A DNA stretch of 64,000 bases from Caldicellulosiruptor saccharolyticus DSM 8903 (GTDB taxonomy: Bacteria; Bacillota; Thermoanaerobacteria; Caldicellulosiruptorales; Caldicellulosiruptoraceae): the NCBI RefSeq assembly GCF_000016545.1, contig NC_009437.1, positions 661,501-725,500 of the forward strand, read 5' to 3'. A program made the translations under genes and the position numbers. Shown one piece after another: positions 27,070-36,311 of this stretch. The notes under the pieces were generated by a model. It made no database searches and was not told where the DNA came from. It was given only the letters and a program-made list of their open reading frames with translations. Within the stretch, counting starts at the first letter, position 1. Each line of letters begins with the position of its first letter.

Positions 27070-28824
27070 ATGAAAATTCGAGTGGGACTTGGCAGCTGTG
27101 GTATGGCGGCAGGCGGGAACAAGGTCATGGAATGTATACAACAGGAGTTACGCTCCAGAAACCTTGATATTCCAGTGGAACCAACAGGTTGTATTGGTCT
27201 TTGCTTTTTTGAGCCACTTGTTGATGTCATAGATGGTGATGATGTATACACCTATGGCAATGTTACGCCTGAGATGATACCCAAGATAATTGAAAGCCAT
27301 GTCATAGGCAAAAAACCGCTTGATGAATTTATTGTATCTACCTCTTTCGAACCGTACCCGATGTTGAAGTCGCAGGTAAGAATTGCACTAAAAAATTGTG
27401 GCCGAATAAATCCTGAAGATATCGATGATTATATAAAGAATGGTGGTTATGAAGCGCTTAAAAAAGTGCTAACGTCAATGACGCCTGAAGAGGTTATTGA
27501 AGAGATAAAGATTTCAGGATTACGCGGTAGAGGCGGCGCAGGATTTCCGACATGGTTTAAGTGGGATGCTGCAAGAAAAGCAAGTGGAGATATAAAATAT
27601 GTGGTTTGTAATGCTGATGAGGGTGACCCTGGTGCTTTTATGGACAGGAGTATTCTTGAAGGTGATCCTCATGCAGTTTTAGAGGGAATGACTATTGCTG
27701 CATATGCTATTGGTGCAAAGGAAGGGTACATTTATGTTCGTGCTGAATATCCACTTGCAATAAAGCGTCTGGAGATAGCAATAGAGCAGGCAAGAAATAG
27801 AAACCTGCTTGGGAATAATATTCTAAATACCAATTTTAGCTTTGATATAAAGCTAAAAAAAGGTGCAGGGGCATTTGTATGTGGTGAAGAAACTGCACTT
27901 ATTGCGTCTATAGAAGGCGAAAGAGGTATGCCAAGACTAAAACCGCCATTTCCGGCTCAATCAGGGCTATGGGGTAGGCCTACAAATATAAACAATGTTG
28001 AGACATATGCAAATGTACCATGGATAATCACAAATGGAGGCAAGGCTTTTGCAAGCTTAGGAACAGAAAAAAGTAAGGGAACAAAAGTGTTTGCACTTGC
28101 TGGTAAGATAAAAAGAGGTGGATTGGTTGAAGTTCCTATGGGCATGTCACTACGCGAGGTTATATACAACATAGGTGGCGGTATTAAAGACGACAAAGCA
28201 TTTAAAGCAGTGCAGATGGGCGGACCTTCTGGTGGATGCATTCCGGCCGACCTTATAGATACTCCAGTTGACTACGAAAGCATAACAAAAACTGGTGCTA
28301 TAATGGGTTCTGGTGGAATGATAGTAATGGACGAAACTACCTGTATGGTTGATATAGCAAGATTCTTCTTAGAATTTACTTGTAAAGAATCCTGCGGTAA
28401 ATGTACTTATTGTCGTGTCGGTACAAGACGTATGCTGGAGATTTTAGATAGGATATGCAATGGCGAGGGTAGGGATGGCGACTTAGAATTGCTTGAAGAG
28501 CTGGCAGTTAGTGTTAAAGACGGTTCACTGTGTGGACTTGGACAGACTGCTCCAAACCCAGTCCTTACAACTCTTAGATATTTTAAAGATGAGTATATAG
28601 CACATATAAGAGATAAAAAGTGTCCTGCAAAGCAATGTAAAGCGCTAATAACCTACTCTATATTGCCTGAAAAATGTACAGGTTGTGGACTTTGTGCAAG
28701 AAAATGTCCAACTAAAGCAATAACAGGTGAGCGATTAAAACCACATGTTATTGATCAGAGCAAATGCACAAAGTGTGGAACGTGTATGAATGTTTGCAGA
28801 TTTGGTGCTGTCAATGTTGAATAA
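27070..28824 (+). CDS. NuoF/HydB-like NADH- and FMN-binding subunit
   Basis: 584 residues. In order: an N-terminal thioredoxin-like [2Fe-2S] domain (VGLGSCGMAAGG ... TGCIGLC), the FMN loop GLRGRGGAGFPTWFKW (about 150-165), NADH-binding NADEGDPGAFMDRS, a SLBB part, the [4Fe-4S] motif ESCGKCTYCRVGTRRM with a distant Cys in SLCGLGQTAPNP, and two C-terminal [4Fe-4S] clusters (CTGCGLCARKCPTKAI and CTKCGTCMNVCRFGAV). The ATG at 27070 with AGAGGTGG upstream is preferred over GTG 27061. This is the flavin core found in HydABC hydrogenases and other electron-bifurcating complexes. Confidence 0.9.
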   Translation: MKIRVGLGSCGMAAGGNKVMECIQQELRSRNLDIPVEPTGCIGLCFFEPLVDVIDGDDVYTYGNVTPEMIPKIIESHVIGKKPLDEFIVSTSFEPYPMLKSQVRIALKNCGRINPEDIDDYIKNGGYEALKKVLTSMTPEEVIEEIKISGLRGRGGAGFPTWFKWDAARKASGDIKYVVCNADEGDPGAFMDRSILEGDPHAVLEGMTIAAYAIGAKEGYIYVRAEYPLAIKRLEIAIEQARNRNLLGNNILNTNFSFDIKLKKGAGAFVCGEETALIASIEGERGMPRLKPPFPAQSGLWGRPTNINNVETYANVPWIITNGGKAFASLGTEKSKGTKVFALAGKIKRGGLVEVPMGMSLREVIYNIGGGIKDDKAFKAVQMGGPSGGCIPADLIDTPVDYESITKTGAIMGSGGMIVMDETTCMVDIARFFLEFTCKESCGKCTYCRVGTRRMLEILDRICNGEGRDGDLELLEELAVSVKDGSLCGLGQTAPNPVLTTLRYFKDEYIAHIRDKKCPAKQCKALITYSILPEKCTGCGLCARKCPTKAITGERLKPHVIDQSKCTKCGTCMNVCRFGAVNVE

Positions 28825-28841
28825 AGAGGGAGAGGATGTTT

Positions 28842-31800
28842 ATGCGACTTGTAAGGGTGAACATTGACAACAAAGAGATATTTGCCGAGGAAGGGAAAAC
28901 AATCTTAGAAGTAGCACATGAGAATAATATAGAAATTCCCCATCTTTGCTATGATAAAAGGTTAAAACCTTACGGTGCATGTGGGCTCTGCGTTGTAGAA
29001 ATAGAAGGCTCACCTAAATTGGCAAGAGCATGTTCAACATATGTTACTGATAAAATGGTTATAAAAACAGATTCACCACGTGTCAGAAATGCACGCAAGA
29101 TGGCTTTAGAGCTTTTGTTATCCGAGCACAGAGGAGATTGTAGACCTCCCTGTGTCCTGGCTTGCCCTGCTCATACCGATTGCCAAGGGTATGTGGGACT
29201 TATTGCAAATGGTCAGTTTAGAGAAGCGGTTGCGCTCATAAAAGAACAGTTGCCGTTTCCTGCAAGTATAGGTAGAGTGTGCCCACACCCTTGTGAGGAA
29301 GCATGCAGAAGAAATATGGTGGACCAACCTATTGCTATTGCCGAGCTCAAAAGATTTGTAGGGGACATTGACCTTTTGGACGATGGCTATATACCGCCGA
29401 TAAAACCAAAGACAGGTAAAAAGGTTGCTATTGTTGGTGGTGGGCCGGCTGGGCTTACATGTGCGTTTTTCTTGGCAAAAGAAGGTCATGACATAGTTGT
29501 TTATGAGGCTATGCCAAAAGCTGGTGGTATGTTAAGATACGGTATACCTGAGTACAGACTTCCAAAAGGGATATTGGATAAAGAAATTGAGCTAATTGAA
29601 AAAATGGGCGTTCAAATTAAGACTAATATGCGGCTTGGTGTTGATATTTCTTTAGAGTATCTTCGCAAAAACTATGATGCAGTTTTCTTAGCAGTTGGTG
29701 CTTGGAAAAGCTCAACACTGGGATGTCCAGGAGACAGTGCAGAAGGTGTTATAGGTGGGATTGAGTTTTTGCGAAAGGTTTCTATGAACCAGCCAGTAAA
29801 TCTTGGACAGCGTGTTCTTGTAGTTGGCGGTGGTAACACTGCTATGGATGCTGCAAGAACAGCAATAAGACTTGGTGCAAAAGAGGTTACAGTGCTTTAT
29901 CGTAGAACGCGTGAAGAGATGCCTGCCGAGGATATAGAAGTAAATGAAGCGGAAGAGGAAGGAGTAAAGTTCCAGTTCCTTGTTGCACCTATTGAGGTAA
30001 TAACTGATGGAGGCAGGGTCAGGGCGCTTAAGTGTCAGAGGATGCGACTTGGTGATATGGATGAATCAGGAAGAAGAAGACCTGTGCCAATAGAGGGTGC
30101 TGAGGTTATTTTTGAAGCTGATACAATTATATCTGCAATTGGTCAGAAAGTAAGAGTGGAAGATGTAGAAGGGTTGGAGCTTACAAGACATGGTACAATA
30201 AAGGTTGATGAAGGCACATATCAAACAAGTCTTGAGGGTGTATTTGCAGGTGGTGATGCTGTAACAGGTCCAAAGATTGCAATAGAAGCTATAGCACAAG
30301 GGAAAAACGCAGCAAGGGTTATTGATAGCTATCTTAGGGGCAAGTTAGAGCCAATTAAAGAACCATATTATGTAAAGCAAGAAGACCTTACGCCAGAGGA
30401 CTTTAAAGATAGAGAGAGAAAACCAAGGGTACCATTAAAGGTAGCAAATGCCGAAGAAAGAAAGAATAACTTCAGAGAGATAACATCAACAATGACAGAA
30501 AAAGAGGCAATTGCAGAAGCATCAAGGTGTCTTGAGTGTGGATGCATGGATTACTTTGAGTGCCAGCTTTATAAATATGTTAACCAGTACGATGTAGATC
30601 CTCAGCGGCTTTCAGGTTACAAGCACAAAAGATATGAGCCTCAGAAGCATCCGTTTATTGAAAGAAATCCCGACAAATGTATTTTGTGCGGTCTTTGCAT
30701 AAGAGTTTGTGAAGAGGTAGTTGGAGTTTGCGCGCTTGGATTTGTGAACCGCGGCTTTGAAACAATAGTCAAACCAGAGTTTGGTTTGCCGTTAGAAGAG
30801 ACAAGCTGTATATCCTGTGGACAGTGTGCTGACATATGCCCAACAGGCGCATGCATTGGCAAACAACCTGTTGCAAAGCAAGTACCAGTTAATACTGTCG
30901 CTACAAAAACTGTATGTACTTTCTGTGGCATGGGCTGTGAAATGCTGGTAGAGACAAAGGGGAATTTGATATTTGATGTATCACCAGTTCAATCAAATGA
31001 GGGCATGCTTTGTGCTTTTGGCAGGTTTGGTATAAAGTATGTAAACGACAAAGACAGAATTTTAGCACCTTTGATTAAAGTAAATGGAGAACTATCTAAA
31101 ACCACTTTTGACCAAGCACTGATTGAGACTGCTAAAAAACTTCAAGCAATTAGAGCATCATATGGTAAGGATAGTATAGCAATAATTGCATCACAGAGGT
31201 TGACAAATGAGGAAGCTTTACTTCTTACAAAACTGGCACAAAAACTTGACACTACTGTGATAGGTTCTTTCGACTTGAGGGAGTCTGTACTCGATAGAAT
31301 ATTTGGTTTGAACGCTTCAACTAATAGTTTTGATGAAATTTACTCTACTGACCTTATTGTAGCTGTTGGCAAGGTAGCAGAAAACCATGCAGTAATGGGT
31401 GCTAAACTGAAAAAAGCAGTTGAATTGGGTGCAAAACTGGTTACAATAAACAATGGAGAGACAAGGGCAGACGAGAGGGCGATTGCAACATACAAGATAG
31501 ATAATACAGCCTTTTTCAAGGCAACAATAAAAGCTTTATTCGAAATGAAGGCTGTCGATGAAGATTATGTATCTAAAATAGCAGTTAATTTAGATGAACT
31601 AAAAGATGATGTAAAGAATGTTGAAGTTACAGATGAAGCAAGTGAGTTTGCAAAAATCATAGCTGGTGCGAAAACTGCTATGGTGATTGTAGACGAAGAG
31701 AGTGTATCAGACACAACAATTGGACAACTTGCTAATATATTAACATTGACACAAAAAATTGGAAGACCACGCTGTGGTATAATTAAAGTAACTGGCCTTG

Positions 31801-32378
31801 GCAATACTCAAGGTGCTTGGGATATGGGTATTAGAATGAGCAAAGAAGGAATAGTAAAGCTGATTAATGAAGGGAAGGTCAAGGCTGCGTTCATAGTAAG
31901 TGAGGATCCACAAGCTGCAGATAAGAACCTGGGAGAAGTTTTAGACAAACTTGAATGTTTGATTGTTGCTGATGTATTTTTGACAGAAACGGGCAAGAGA
32001 GCCGATGTTGTTCTTCCACTTGTCAGCCATGTTGAGAGCACAGGAACTGTGACAAGAGCTGACGGAAAGATACAAAATCTGAACTTGGTACTAAAGCCAA
32101 AGAATGGGCTTTCTAATTTGGATTTGTTGCTGAAATTGGCTGAACTATTTGGTTTGCAATATAACTTAGAGAAACTAAACCGCGAAATGGTTGAATTGCT
32201 CCAAAATGAGAACAAGTATAATCAGCAAATACTTTACACAGAAGGGTTTGCAACTCCAGATAAAACTGTACACTTATTTGTATCGAAGGATGCACCTGCT
32301 TTTGTAGAAAAAGCAGTATTTGACACAGTGAAAAATCGATTTGAAAAATACTTACAAGATAAGCATTTGAAATACTAA
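28842..32378 (+). CDS. Large NuoG/GltD/molybdopterin-like fusion subunit of an electron-transfer complex
   Basis: About 1178 residues. Order: N-terminal [2Fe-2S] ferredoxin (CYDKRLKPYGACGLCVVEIEG); a Cys-rich GltD N-terminal part (CVLACPAHTDCQGYVGLI); FAD site VGGGPAGLTCAFFLA (about 198) and pyridine-nucleotide site VVGGGNTAMDAARTA (about 330); two [4Fe-4S] clusters (CILCGLCIRVCEE, CISCGQCADICPTGACIG); a molybdopterin-oxidoreductase-type cluster CTFCGMGCEM with a following domain of about 490 residues. No [FeFe] H-cluster motif is present, so it is not a hydrogenase. The GltD module suggests NADP(H). Probably a bifurcating NADH/NADP(H)/ferredoxin complex of the NuoEFG-based (Bfu/NfnABC-like) type; a formate dehydrogenase is the alternative. 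Confidence 0.75.
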   Translation: MRLVRVNIDNKEIFAEEGKTILEVAHENNIEIPHLCYDKRLKPYGACGLCVVEIEGSPKLARACSTYVTDKMVIKTDSPRVRNARKMALELLLSEHRGDCRPPCVLACPAHTDCQGYVGLIANGQFREAVALIKEQLPFPASIGRVCPHPCEEACRRNMVDQPIAIAELKRFVGDIDLLDDGYIPPIKPKTGKKVAIVGGGPAGLTCAFFLAKEGHDIVVYEAMPKAGGMLRYGIPEYRLPKGILDKEIELIEKMGVQIKTNMRLGVDISLEYLRKNYDAVFLAVGAWKSSTLGCPGDSAEGVIGGIEFLRKVSMNQPVNLGQRVLVVGGGNTAMDAARTAIRLGAKEVTVLYRRTREEMPAEDIEVNEAEEEGVKFQFLVAPIEVITDGGRVRALKCQRMRLGDMDESGRRRPVPIEGAEVIFEADTIISAIGQKVRVEDVEGLELTRHGTIKVDEGTYQTSLEGVFAGGDAVTGPKIAIEAIAQGKNAARVIDSYLRGKLEPIKEPYYVKQEDLTPEDFKDRERKPRVPLKVANAEERKNNFREITSTMTEKEAIAEASRCLECGCMDYFECQLYKYVNQYDVDPQRLSGYKHKRYEPQKHPFIERNPDKCILCGLCIRVCEEVVGVCALGFVNRGFETIVKPEFGLPLEETSCISCGQCADICPTGACIGKQPVAKQVPVNTVATKTVCTFCGMGCEMLVETKGNLIFDVSPVQSNEGMLCAFGRFGIKYVNDKDRILAPLIKVNGELSKTTFDQALIETAKKLQAIRASYGKDSIAIIASQRLTNEEALLLTKLAQKLDTTVIGSFDLRESVLDRIFGLNASTNSFDEIYSTDLIVAVGKVAENHAVMGAKLKKAVELGAKLVTINNGETRADERAIATYKIDNTAFFKATIKALFEMKAVDEDYVSKIAVNLDELKDDVKNVEVTDEASEFAKIIAGAKTAMVIVDEESVSDTTIGQLANILTLTQKIGRPRCGIIKVTGLGNTQGAWDMGIRMSKEGIVKLINEGKVKAAFIVSEDPQAADKNLGEVLDKLECLIVADVFLTETGKRADVVLPLVSHVESTGTVTRADGKIQNLNLVLKPKNGLSNLDLLLKLAELFGLQYNLEKLNREMVELLQNENKYNQQILYTEGFATPDKTVHLFVSKDAPAFVEKAVFDTVKNRFEKYLQDKHLKY

Positions 32379-32409
32379 AAATAGGCTCTCTTTTATGAGA
32401 GCCTATTTT
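32377..32409 (+). terminator. Terminator of the electron-transfer operon
   Basis: AAAATAGGCTCTC (32377-32389 region) and GAGAGCCTATTTT (32397-32409) form a 13-bp stem with a 6-nt loop; T-rich sequence follows. It separates the operon from the alcohol dehydrogenase gene, which has its own promoter. Confidence 0.85.
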
Positions 32410-32427
32410 GATTTTTAATATTTTTGA

Positions 32428-32457
32428 TTGACAAAAAACAAACAATGTTTATATAAT
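32428..32457 (+). promoter_or_regulatory. Promoter of the alcohol dehydrogenase gene
   Basis: TTGACA (32428-32433), 18 bases, TATAAT (32452-32457); both boxes are consensus. Start codon 40 bases downstream with AGGAGG in between. Confidence 0.85.
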
Positions 32458-32497
32458 AATAATTGGAATGTTAATTTTTTAACAGGAGGTAATTTGT

Positions 32498-33709
32498 ATG
32501 TGGGAAACTAAAATAAATCCTTTCAAGGTATTTGAACTTAGGTGTAAAAACACAACATATTTCGGAATTGGTGCTATTAATAAAATAGGCGACATTTTGG
32601 AGGATTTGAAGAAGAGGGGAATAAATAAAGTTATACTTATAACTGGCAAAAGCTCGTACAAAATAAGTGGAGCTTGGGATGTTGTAAGGCCTGCACTGGA
32701 AGAAAAGAAAGTTGACTTTTGTATTTATGACAAAGTTGGGCCAAATCCAACTGTTGATATGATCGAAGAAGCGGTTGAAATGGCTAAAAGTTTTGGTGCA
32801 CAAGCAGTTATTGGTATCGGTGGAGGAAGTCCAATTGATACTGCAAAAAGCGTTGCTGTACTTCTTGAATACAAAGACAGGAATGCAAGAGAACTTTACG
32901 AGCAAAAGTTTGCTCCTGAAAAAGCTGTTCCAATAATAGCTATAAACTTGACACATGGTACAGGTACAGAAGTTGATAGATTTGCTGTTGCAACTATACC
33001 TGAGAAAAATTACAAGCCTGCAATTGCATATGATTGTATCTATCCATTATACTCAATAGATGATCCTCAGCTTATGACAAAACTTGATAAAACACAAACT
33101 GTTGCAGTTACAGTAGACGCGCTCAATCACGTTACAGAAGCCTCAACAACATTGGTAGCATCCCCATACAGTATTTTAACCGCACAGGAGACTGTAAGGC
33201 TTATAGCAAAATATCTACCTGTTGCAATAAATGAGCCACAAAACCTTATTGCAAGGTATTACCTTTTGTATGCATCAGCATTAGCAGGTATCTCGTTTGA
33301 TAACGGACTTTTACATCTTACACATGCTCTTGAACACCCGCTAAGTGCTGTAAAGCCTGAACTTCCACATGGCTTGGGACTTGGAGCACTTCTTCCTGCT
33401 ATAGTCAAGACAATTTATCCATATCAGGCTGAAGTTTTGGCATCTGTTTATGAGCCAATTGTTCCTAACTTAAAAGGAGTGCCTTCAGAGGCAGAATTTG
33501 CAGCTAAGAAAGTGGAAGAGTGGTTGTTTGAAATGGGGTGCGATAAGAAACTTTCTGACTTTGGATTTAGCCAGAGCGACGTTGATAATCTTGTGGACTT
33601 GGCACTTGAGACACCGTCTTTAGGGTTACTCCTTTCAATGTCTCCAGTCAAGGCAACCAAAGAAGTAATTAAGAAGATTTACGAAGAATCATTGTACCCA
33701 ATGAAGTGA
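32498..33709 (+). CDS. Iron-dependent (group III) alcohol dehydrogenase
   Basis: 403 residues. NAD(P)-binding GIGGGSPIDTAKSVAVL (about 106-122) and the metal region with Asp and His in VDALNHVTEAS, His in LTHALEHPLSA and His in LPHGLGLGALLP match Fe-ADH family members. Reduces aldehydes such as acetaldehyde at the expense of NAD(P)H, or the reverse. Strong promoter and AACAGGAGG site. Its position behind the electron-transfer operon fits a role in reoxidising NAD(P)H during fermentation; coenzyme preference is not readable. A neighbouring hairpin lies behind the gene at 33767. Confidence 0.92.
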   Translation: MWETKINPFKVFELRCKNTTYFGIGAINKIGDILEDLKKRGINKVILITGKSSYKISGAWDVVRPALEEKKVDFCIYDKVGPNPTVDMIEEAVEMAKSFGAQAVIGIGGGSPIDTAKSVAVLLEYKDRNARELYEQKFAPEKAVPIIAINLTHGTGTEVDRFAVATIPEKNYKPAIAYDCIYPLYSIDDPQLMTKLDKTQTVAVTVDALNHVTEASTTLVASPYSILTAQETVRLIAKYLPVAINEPQNLIARYYLLYASALAGISFDNGLLHLTHALEHPLSAVKPELPHGLGLGALLPAIVKTIYPYQAEVLASVYEPIVPNLKGVPSEAEFAAKKVEEWLFEMGCDKKLSDFGFSQSDVDNLVDLALETPSLGLLLSMSPVKATKEVIKKIYEESLYPMK

Positions 33710-34145
33710 GATTTTGATTGTGGCAGATAAGAGTAAATATTTGTGACTTTTCTATAGTGAGCAATAGTTGGGGTGGGTATTTTTTAGTACCACCCCAACA
33801 TTATTAATAAACACTTTAGGATTTCTTGTCTTTCTCTTAACTTGTCAGAAGAGCATCCTTTCAGGCTTACCCCCAAGCTTTTTTTGTCCTCACAAAGGCT
33901 AAACTCACATTCTACTCAGCACATCATAAAAGAGACGGACGCTAAAATGTTGATGTGCAATTTAGGAAATTTTAAATTTAGCAAGTGTATGGTATAATTA
34001 GAGATAAGTACTATGAATAGTGTAGATATTTATATAACAGCTAAACTTTCACTACTTCTAATTGATGTACATACTGTAAAAGAAAATAAAACAATTAAAT
34101 CAAAAAGTATATTGAAAGCTTTAGCCTGAAAGGTGGTCAATAAAG
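33710..34145. other. Intergenic stretch with one hairpin
   Basis: GTTGGGGTGG (33767-33776) pairs with the CCACCCCAAC-like arm ending at 33799 with one bulge; no T tract follows, so it is a weak terminator or an mRNA-end structure for the alcohol dehydrogenase gene. The segment 33830-33960 has coding-like character on the minus strand (LKGCSSDKLRERQEI) but no start or recognisable family. GGTATAATTAG near 33990 may be a -10 box for the next small gene. Confidence 0.4.
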
Positions 34146-34349
34146 ATGAAATTTGGTATGAGAAAACCAAGCATAAGAAAAAGCATAGCTGCAAGGACAA
34201 GTATCAAAAGGTTTATCAGGCATAGTTTAGGCTTGAAAGCACCGAGGGGCTATGGATGGATAACAAATCCTAAAAAATACATGTACAACAAAATCTATAA
34301 CAGAACAACTTTTAGCATATTTTCACTTTTTAAGAAGTTATTCAAATGA
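34146..34349 (+). CDS. Small basic conserved protein, copy 1
   Basis: 67 residues, very Lys/Arg-rich: MKFGMRKPSIRKSIAARTS, a central GLKAPRGYGWITNPKKYMY and an amphipathic end FSLFKKLF. Nearly identical to the product of 37895-38098, with a third truncated copy at 36845. Similar short proteins (MKxxxRKPSxKKSxxARTT...NPKKxxYNKxYxxT) occur on phages, plasmids and in accessory regions of Firmicutes; function unknown, nucleic-acid binding is plausible from charge. AAAGGTGG lies before the ATG. Confidence 0.65.
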   Translation: MKFGMRKPSIRKSIAARTSIKRFIRHSLGLKAPRGYGWITNPKKYMYNKIYNRTTFSIFSLFKKLFK

Positions 34350-34448
34350 GGATCTATATGAAGTGAAAGTTTTAATAGGGAAAAGGCAATATATAATCTT
34401 TGCCTATGGTGAGACACTTTTATTTTTGCAAGAGTGTACTTCTAAGTT

Positions 34449-34663
34449 ATGGACACTTCGCAATTGTTATTGATATGGCACAAAATTTGAGGGCATGTGA
34501 GAAGATTTTCCTATTTGCTCAAAGCTACATGCCCGCTCAAGATATACACATCCTAAAAAACCCGGCAGATGAAAATGACAATCCATGGTATTCAGTAAAT
34601 TTTGAGGACATTTTAGTAACGGCAGAGTGGCAGTTCAAAAAGGGGTACGTTTATAGGTTTTAG
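34449..34663 (+). pseudogene. C-terminal fragment of a DUF4846 protein
   Basis: The frame GHFAIVIDMAQN, LFAQSYMPAQDIHILKNPAD, NPWYSVNFEDILVTAEWQF matches the last 70 residues of the complete protein at 38112-39050. The preceding 240 residues are missing; a deletion joined this end to DNA 100 bases behind the small basic gene. So the pair small basic gene plus DUF4846 gene once existed here in full. Confidence 0.8.
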
Positions 34664-34739
34664 TGAGTAAAAACTTATGTGTAACCTGTTTAGTGTGTAT
34701 TAGTTTCAAATGACTAACAAAAGATTTGTAAAAATTTTG

Positions 34740-34769
34740 TTGACAAATATAACTTATAAGTTATATAAT
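34740..34769 (+). promoter_or_regulatory. Promoter and operator of the broken toxin-antitoxin-chaperone operon
   Basis: TTGACA (34740-34745), 18 bases, TATAAT (34764-34769), both consensus. The perfect 12-bp palindrome AACTTATAAGTT (34751-34762) fills the spacer, an ideal place for autorepression by the XRE-type antitoxin. Confidence 0.7.
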
Positions 34770-34782
34770 TAAGGTGTCAAGG

Positions 34783-35122
34783 ATGGAATTTAACAAAGTG
34801 GAAAATATAATTTATCCAGAGGGGTTTATTTCAAACTATATTTATTGTCATTCAGGGCTTAATAGTGACTTAGAAGAGATTATAGATAAAAGTGGTGAAA
34901 AAGCCCAGTTTGGTCGGAAATTTAGAAAAGCACTTAAGTTTTTAGAAGCTCTCAAGAAAAGTTGTACTAATCAATCTCAGATTTTTGAGAAATTAAAGAG
35001 GGAAGAAAAGCCCAGCCAAACAGAAAAATCCAAAAAGTTATTCTTATGCAATTGAAAAAGCGAAAGAACGTCTTGAGGAGCTCAAATCTACATATCCTGA
35101 TTTAAAACTGGTTACTACTTAG
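34783..35122 (+). pseudogene. HigB/Gp49-like toxin remnant
   Basis: The first 80 residues (YPEGFISNYIYCHSGLNSD, EEIIDKSGEKAQFGRKFRKAL) resemble the start of phage-derived Gp49/HigB-type RelE toxins. The frame then ends early, but shifting the frame near 35020 continues as NPKSYSYAIEKAKERLEELK, which resembles the family's C-terminal KTPKxxIEKAKRR helix. The segment between, which in relatives carries the catalytic beta-strands, is missing. So the toxin looks inactivated by an internal deletion plus frameshift, while the antitoxin and chaperone genes remain intact. Assignment is by pattern and position. Confidence 0.55.
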
Positions 35123-35209
35123 TTTTTGCTATTAAATCGCAAGGGTTAGTAGAGTAAATAAGTGGATATAATATTATAGAAGAAATTTTGTTTTTAGAGG
35201 TGAACGTAA

Positions 35210-35584
35210 ATGAATGAACTAATTAAGTTGGAATCTCCATATAAAATAGTGGAGAAATATGTAAGTGAAGAAGATAAAAAATATTTTGAATTAGATGATA
35301 TTCTAGTGAATATCGCATTAAGCTTGATAAATTACAGAATAAAAAATAATCTAACCCAAAAAGAATTAGCTCAAAAGCTTGGTATGACGCAGGCAATGGT
35401 TTCAAAGCTTGAAAGTGGAGAGTATAATCCTACTGTAAAAATGCTTTATGAGATATCAAAAGCTCTTGGTTTAGAATTTAAAGTCGAGTTGAGAGAAAAG
35501 ACAGAACCTATGGAACAGTGGATTGAATGTAGTGAGTCTTTTATTGACGTGGGAAGTAGCAACAGAGTAGGTGATGCGGCTTGA
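35210..35584 (+). CDS. XRE-family antitoxin (HigA-like) with C-terminal extension
   Basis: 124 residues. The helix-turn-helix spans NLTQKELAQKLGMTQAMVSKLESGEYNPTV (about 47-76). After the repressor domain a tail of about 30 residues (EPMEQWIECSESFIDVGS) could be the chaperone-addiction region known from antitoxins of SecB-linked systems; its aromatic and hydrophobic residues fit. The gene overlaps the SecB-like gene start. Probably binds the palindrome at 34751. AGAGGTG site 9 bases before ATG. Confidence 0.75.
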   Translation: MNELIKLESPYKIVEKYVSEEDKKYFELDDILVNIALSLINYRIKNNLTQKELAQKLGMTQAMVSKLESGEYNPTVKMLYEISKALGLEFKVELREKTEPMEQWIECSESFIDVGSSNRVGDAA

Positions 35585-36039
35585 TAGATATAGATATGAT
35601 AAAGGCTGATTTTCAAATTATTTCTAGTAGAGTTGTAAAATTTGAGCTTGAAACAAGGGATTGGAACGAAGAGAAGGAAAATATTAGTGTAAGCAATAAC
35701 TATGATTATGAAATTATAAAACTTGAAGAAAATGAACAGTTGTATTATGGGGTTCTCCACTTCAAATCGTATTTTACTGCTAAGGTTAAAAATAAACTTT
35801 TGTTTAAAGTTAATATTATATATGAAGGTGCATTTATAGGCAAAAAAGAAAAATTAGGTATGCAAGATTTCAAGAATATGTTAGAATTAAATGGAATAGT
35901 GACGTTAGCTCACTTGACACGGGCATATGTGATTTCTTGTACAGCCCTGGCAGGCTTTAATCCTCCTGTAAGATTACCCTTGATAAACATACATAAGTTA
36001 AAGGAAATGAAGGAGCAGACCATGACGCAAAAACAATGA
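35581..36039 (+). CDS. SecB-like chaperone of a toxin-antitoxin-chaperone module
   Basis: 152 residues. The C-terminal pattern LNGIVTLAHLTRAYVISCTA and GFNPPVRLPLINIHKL corresponds to the SecB signature (LxxxLFPYxR ... PPxLLPPxNF), and the N-terminal part is beta-rich. The TTG at 35581 overlaps the antitoxin stop; AGGTG lies 7 bases before it, so translation is coupled. Only remotely similar to the other SecB-like protein at 21760, so the two modules are independent acquisitions. Confidence 0.75.
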   Translation: MIDIDMIKADFQIISSRVVKFELETRDWNEEKENISVSNNYDYEIIKLEENEQLYYGVLHFKSYFTAKVKNKLLFKVNIIYEGAFIGKKEKLGMQDFKNMLELNGIVTLAHLTRAYVISCTALAGFNPPVRLPLINIHKLKEMKEQTMTQKQ

Positions 36040-36311
36040 GTTGGCAATGTTTGGGAAAACTTGTACTTTATTTGACTACAACTATTGATAGATAAAAAAT
36101 TATTAAAACAGAACTGGATTCATGGAAATGAGTATGATGAATATTGGACACAGGTAATTTATAAAAGAAAAACTCTATAATCCAATCAGGCAAAATTATG
36201 TGCATATTCCTAAGAACTTCAATTGAAGAAACTTTAGCAAAAACACCCTTTTAAAAAATTGTTATTAACTTACTTGCGACTGTTTTGAAAGAGAAGGTGG
36301 AAGCAAAAAGG

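Noticed and set aside
28842-32378. [FeFe] hydrogenase catalytic subunit
   Set aside because: No TSCCPxW-, MPCxxK- or ExMxCxxGC-type H-cluster motifs are visible, despite the HydABC-like neighbours.
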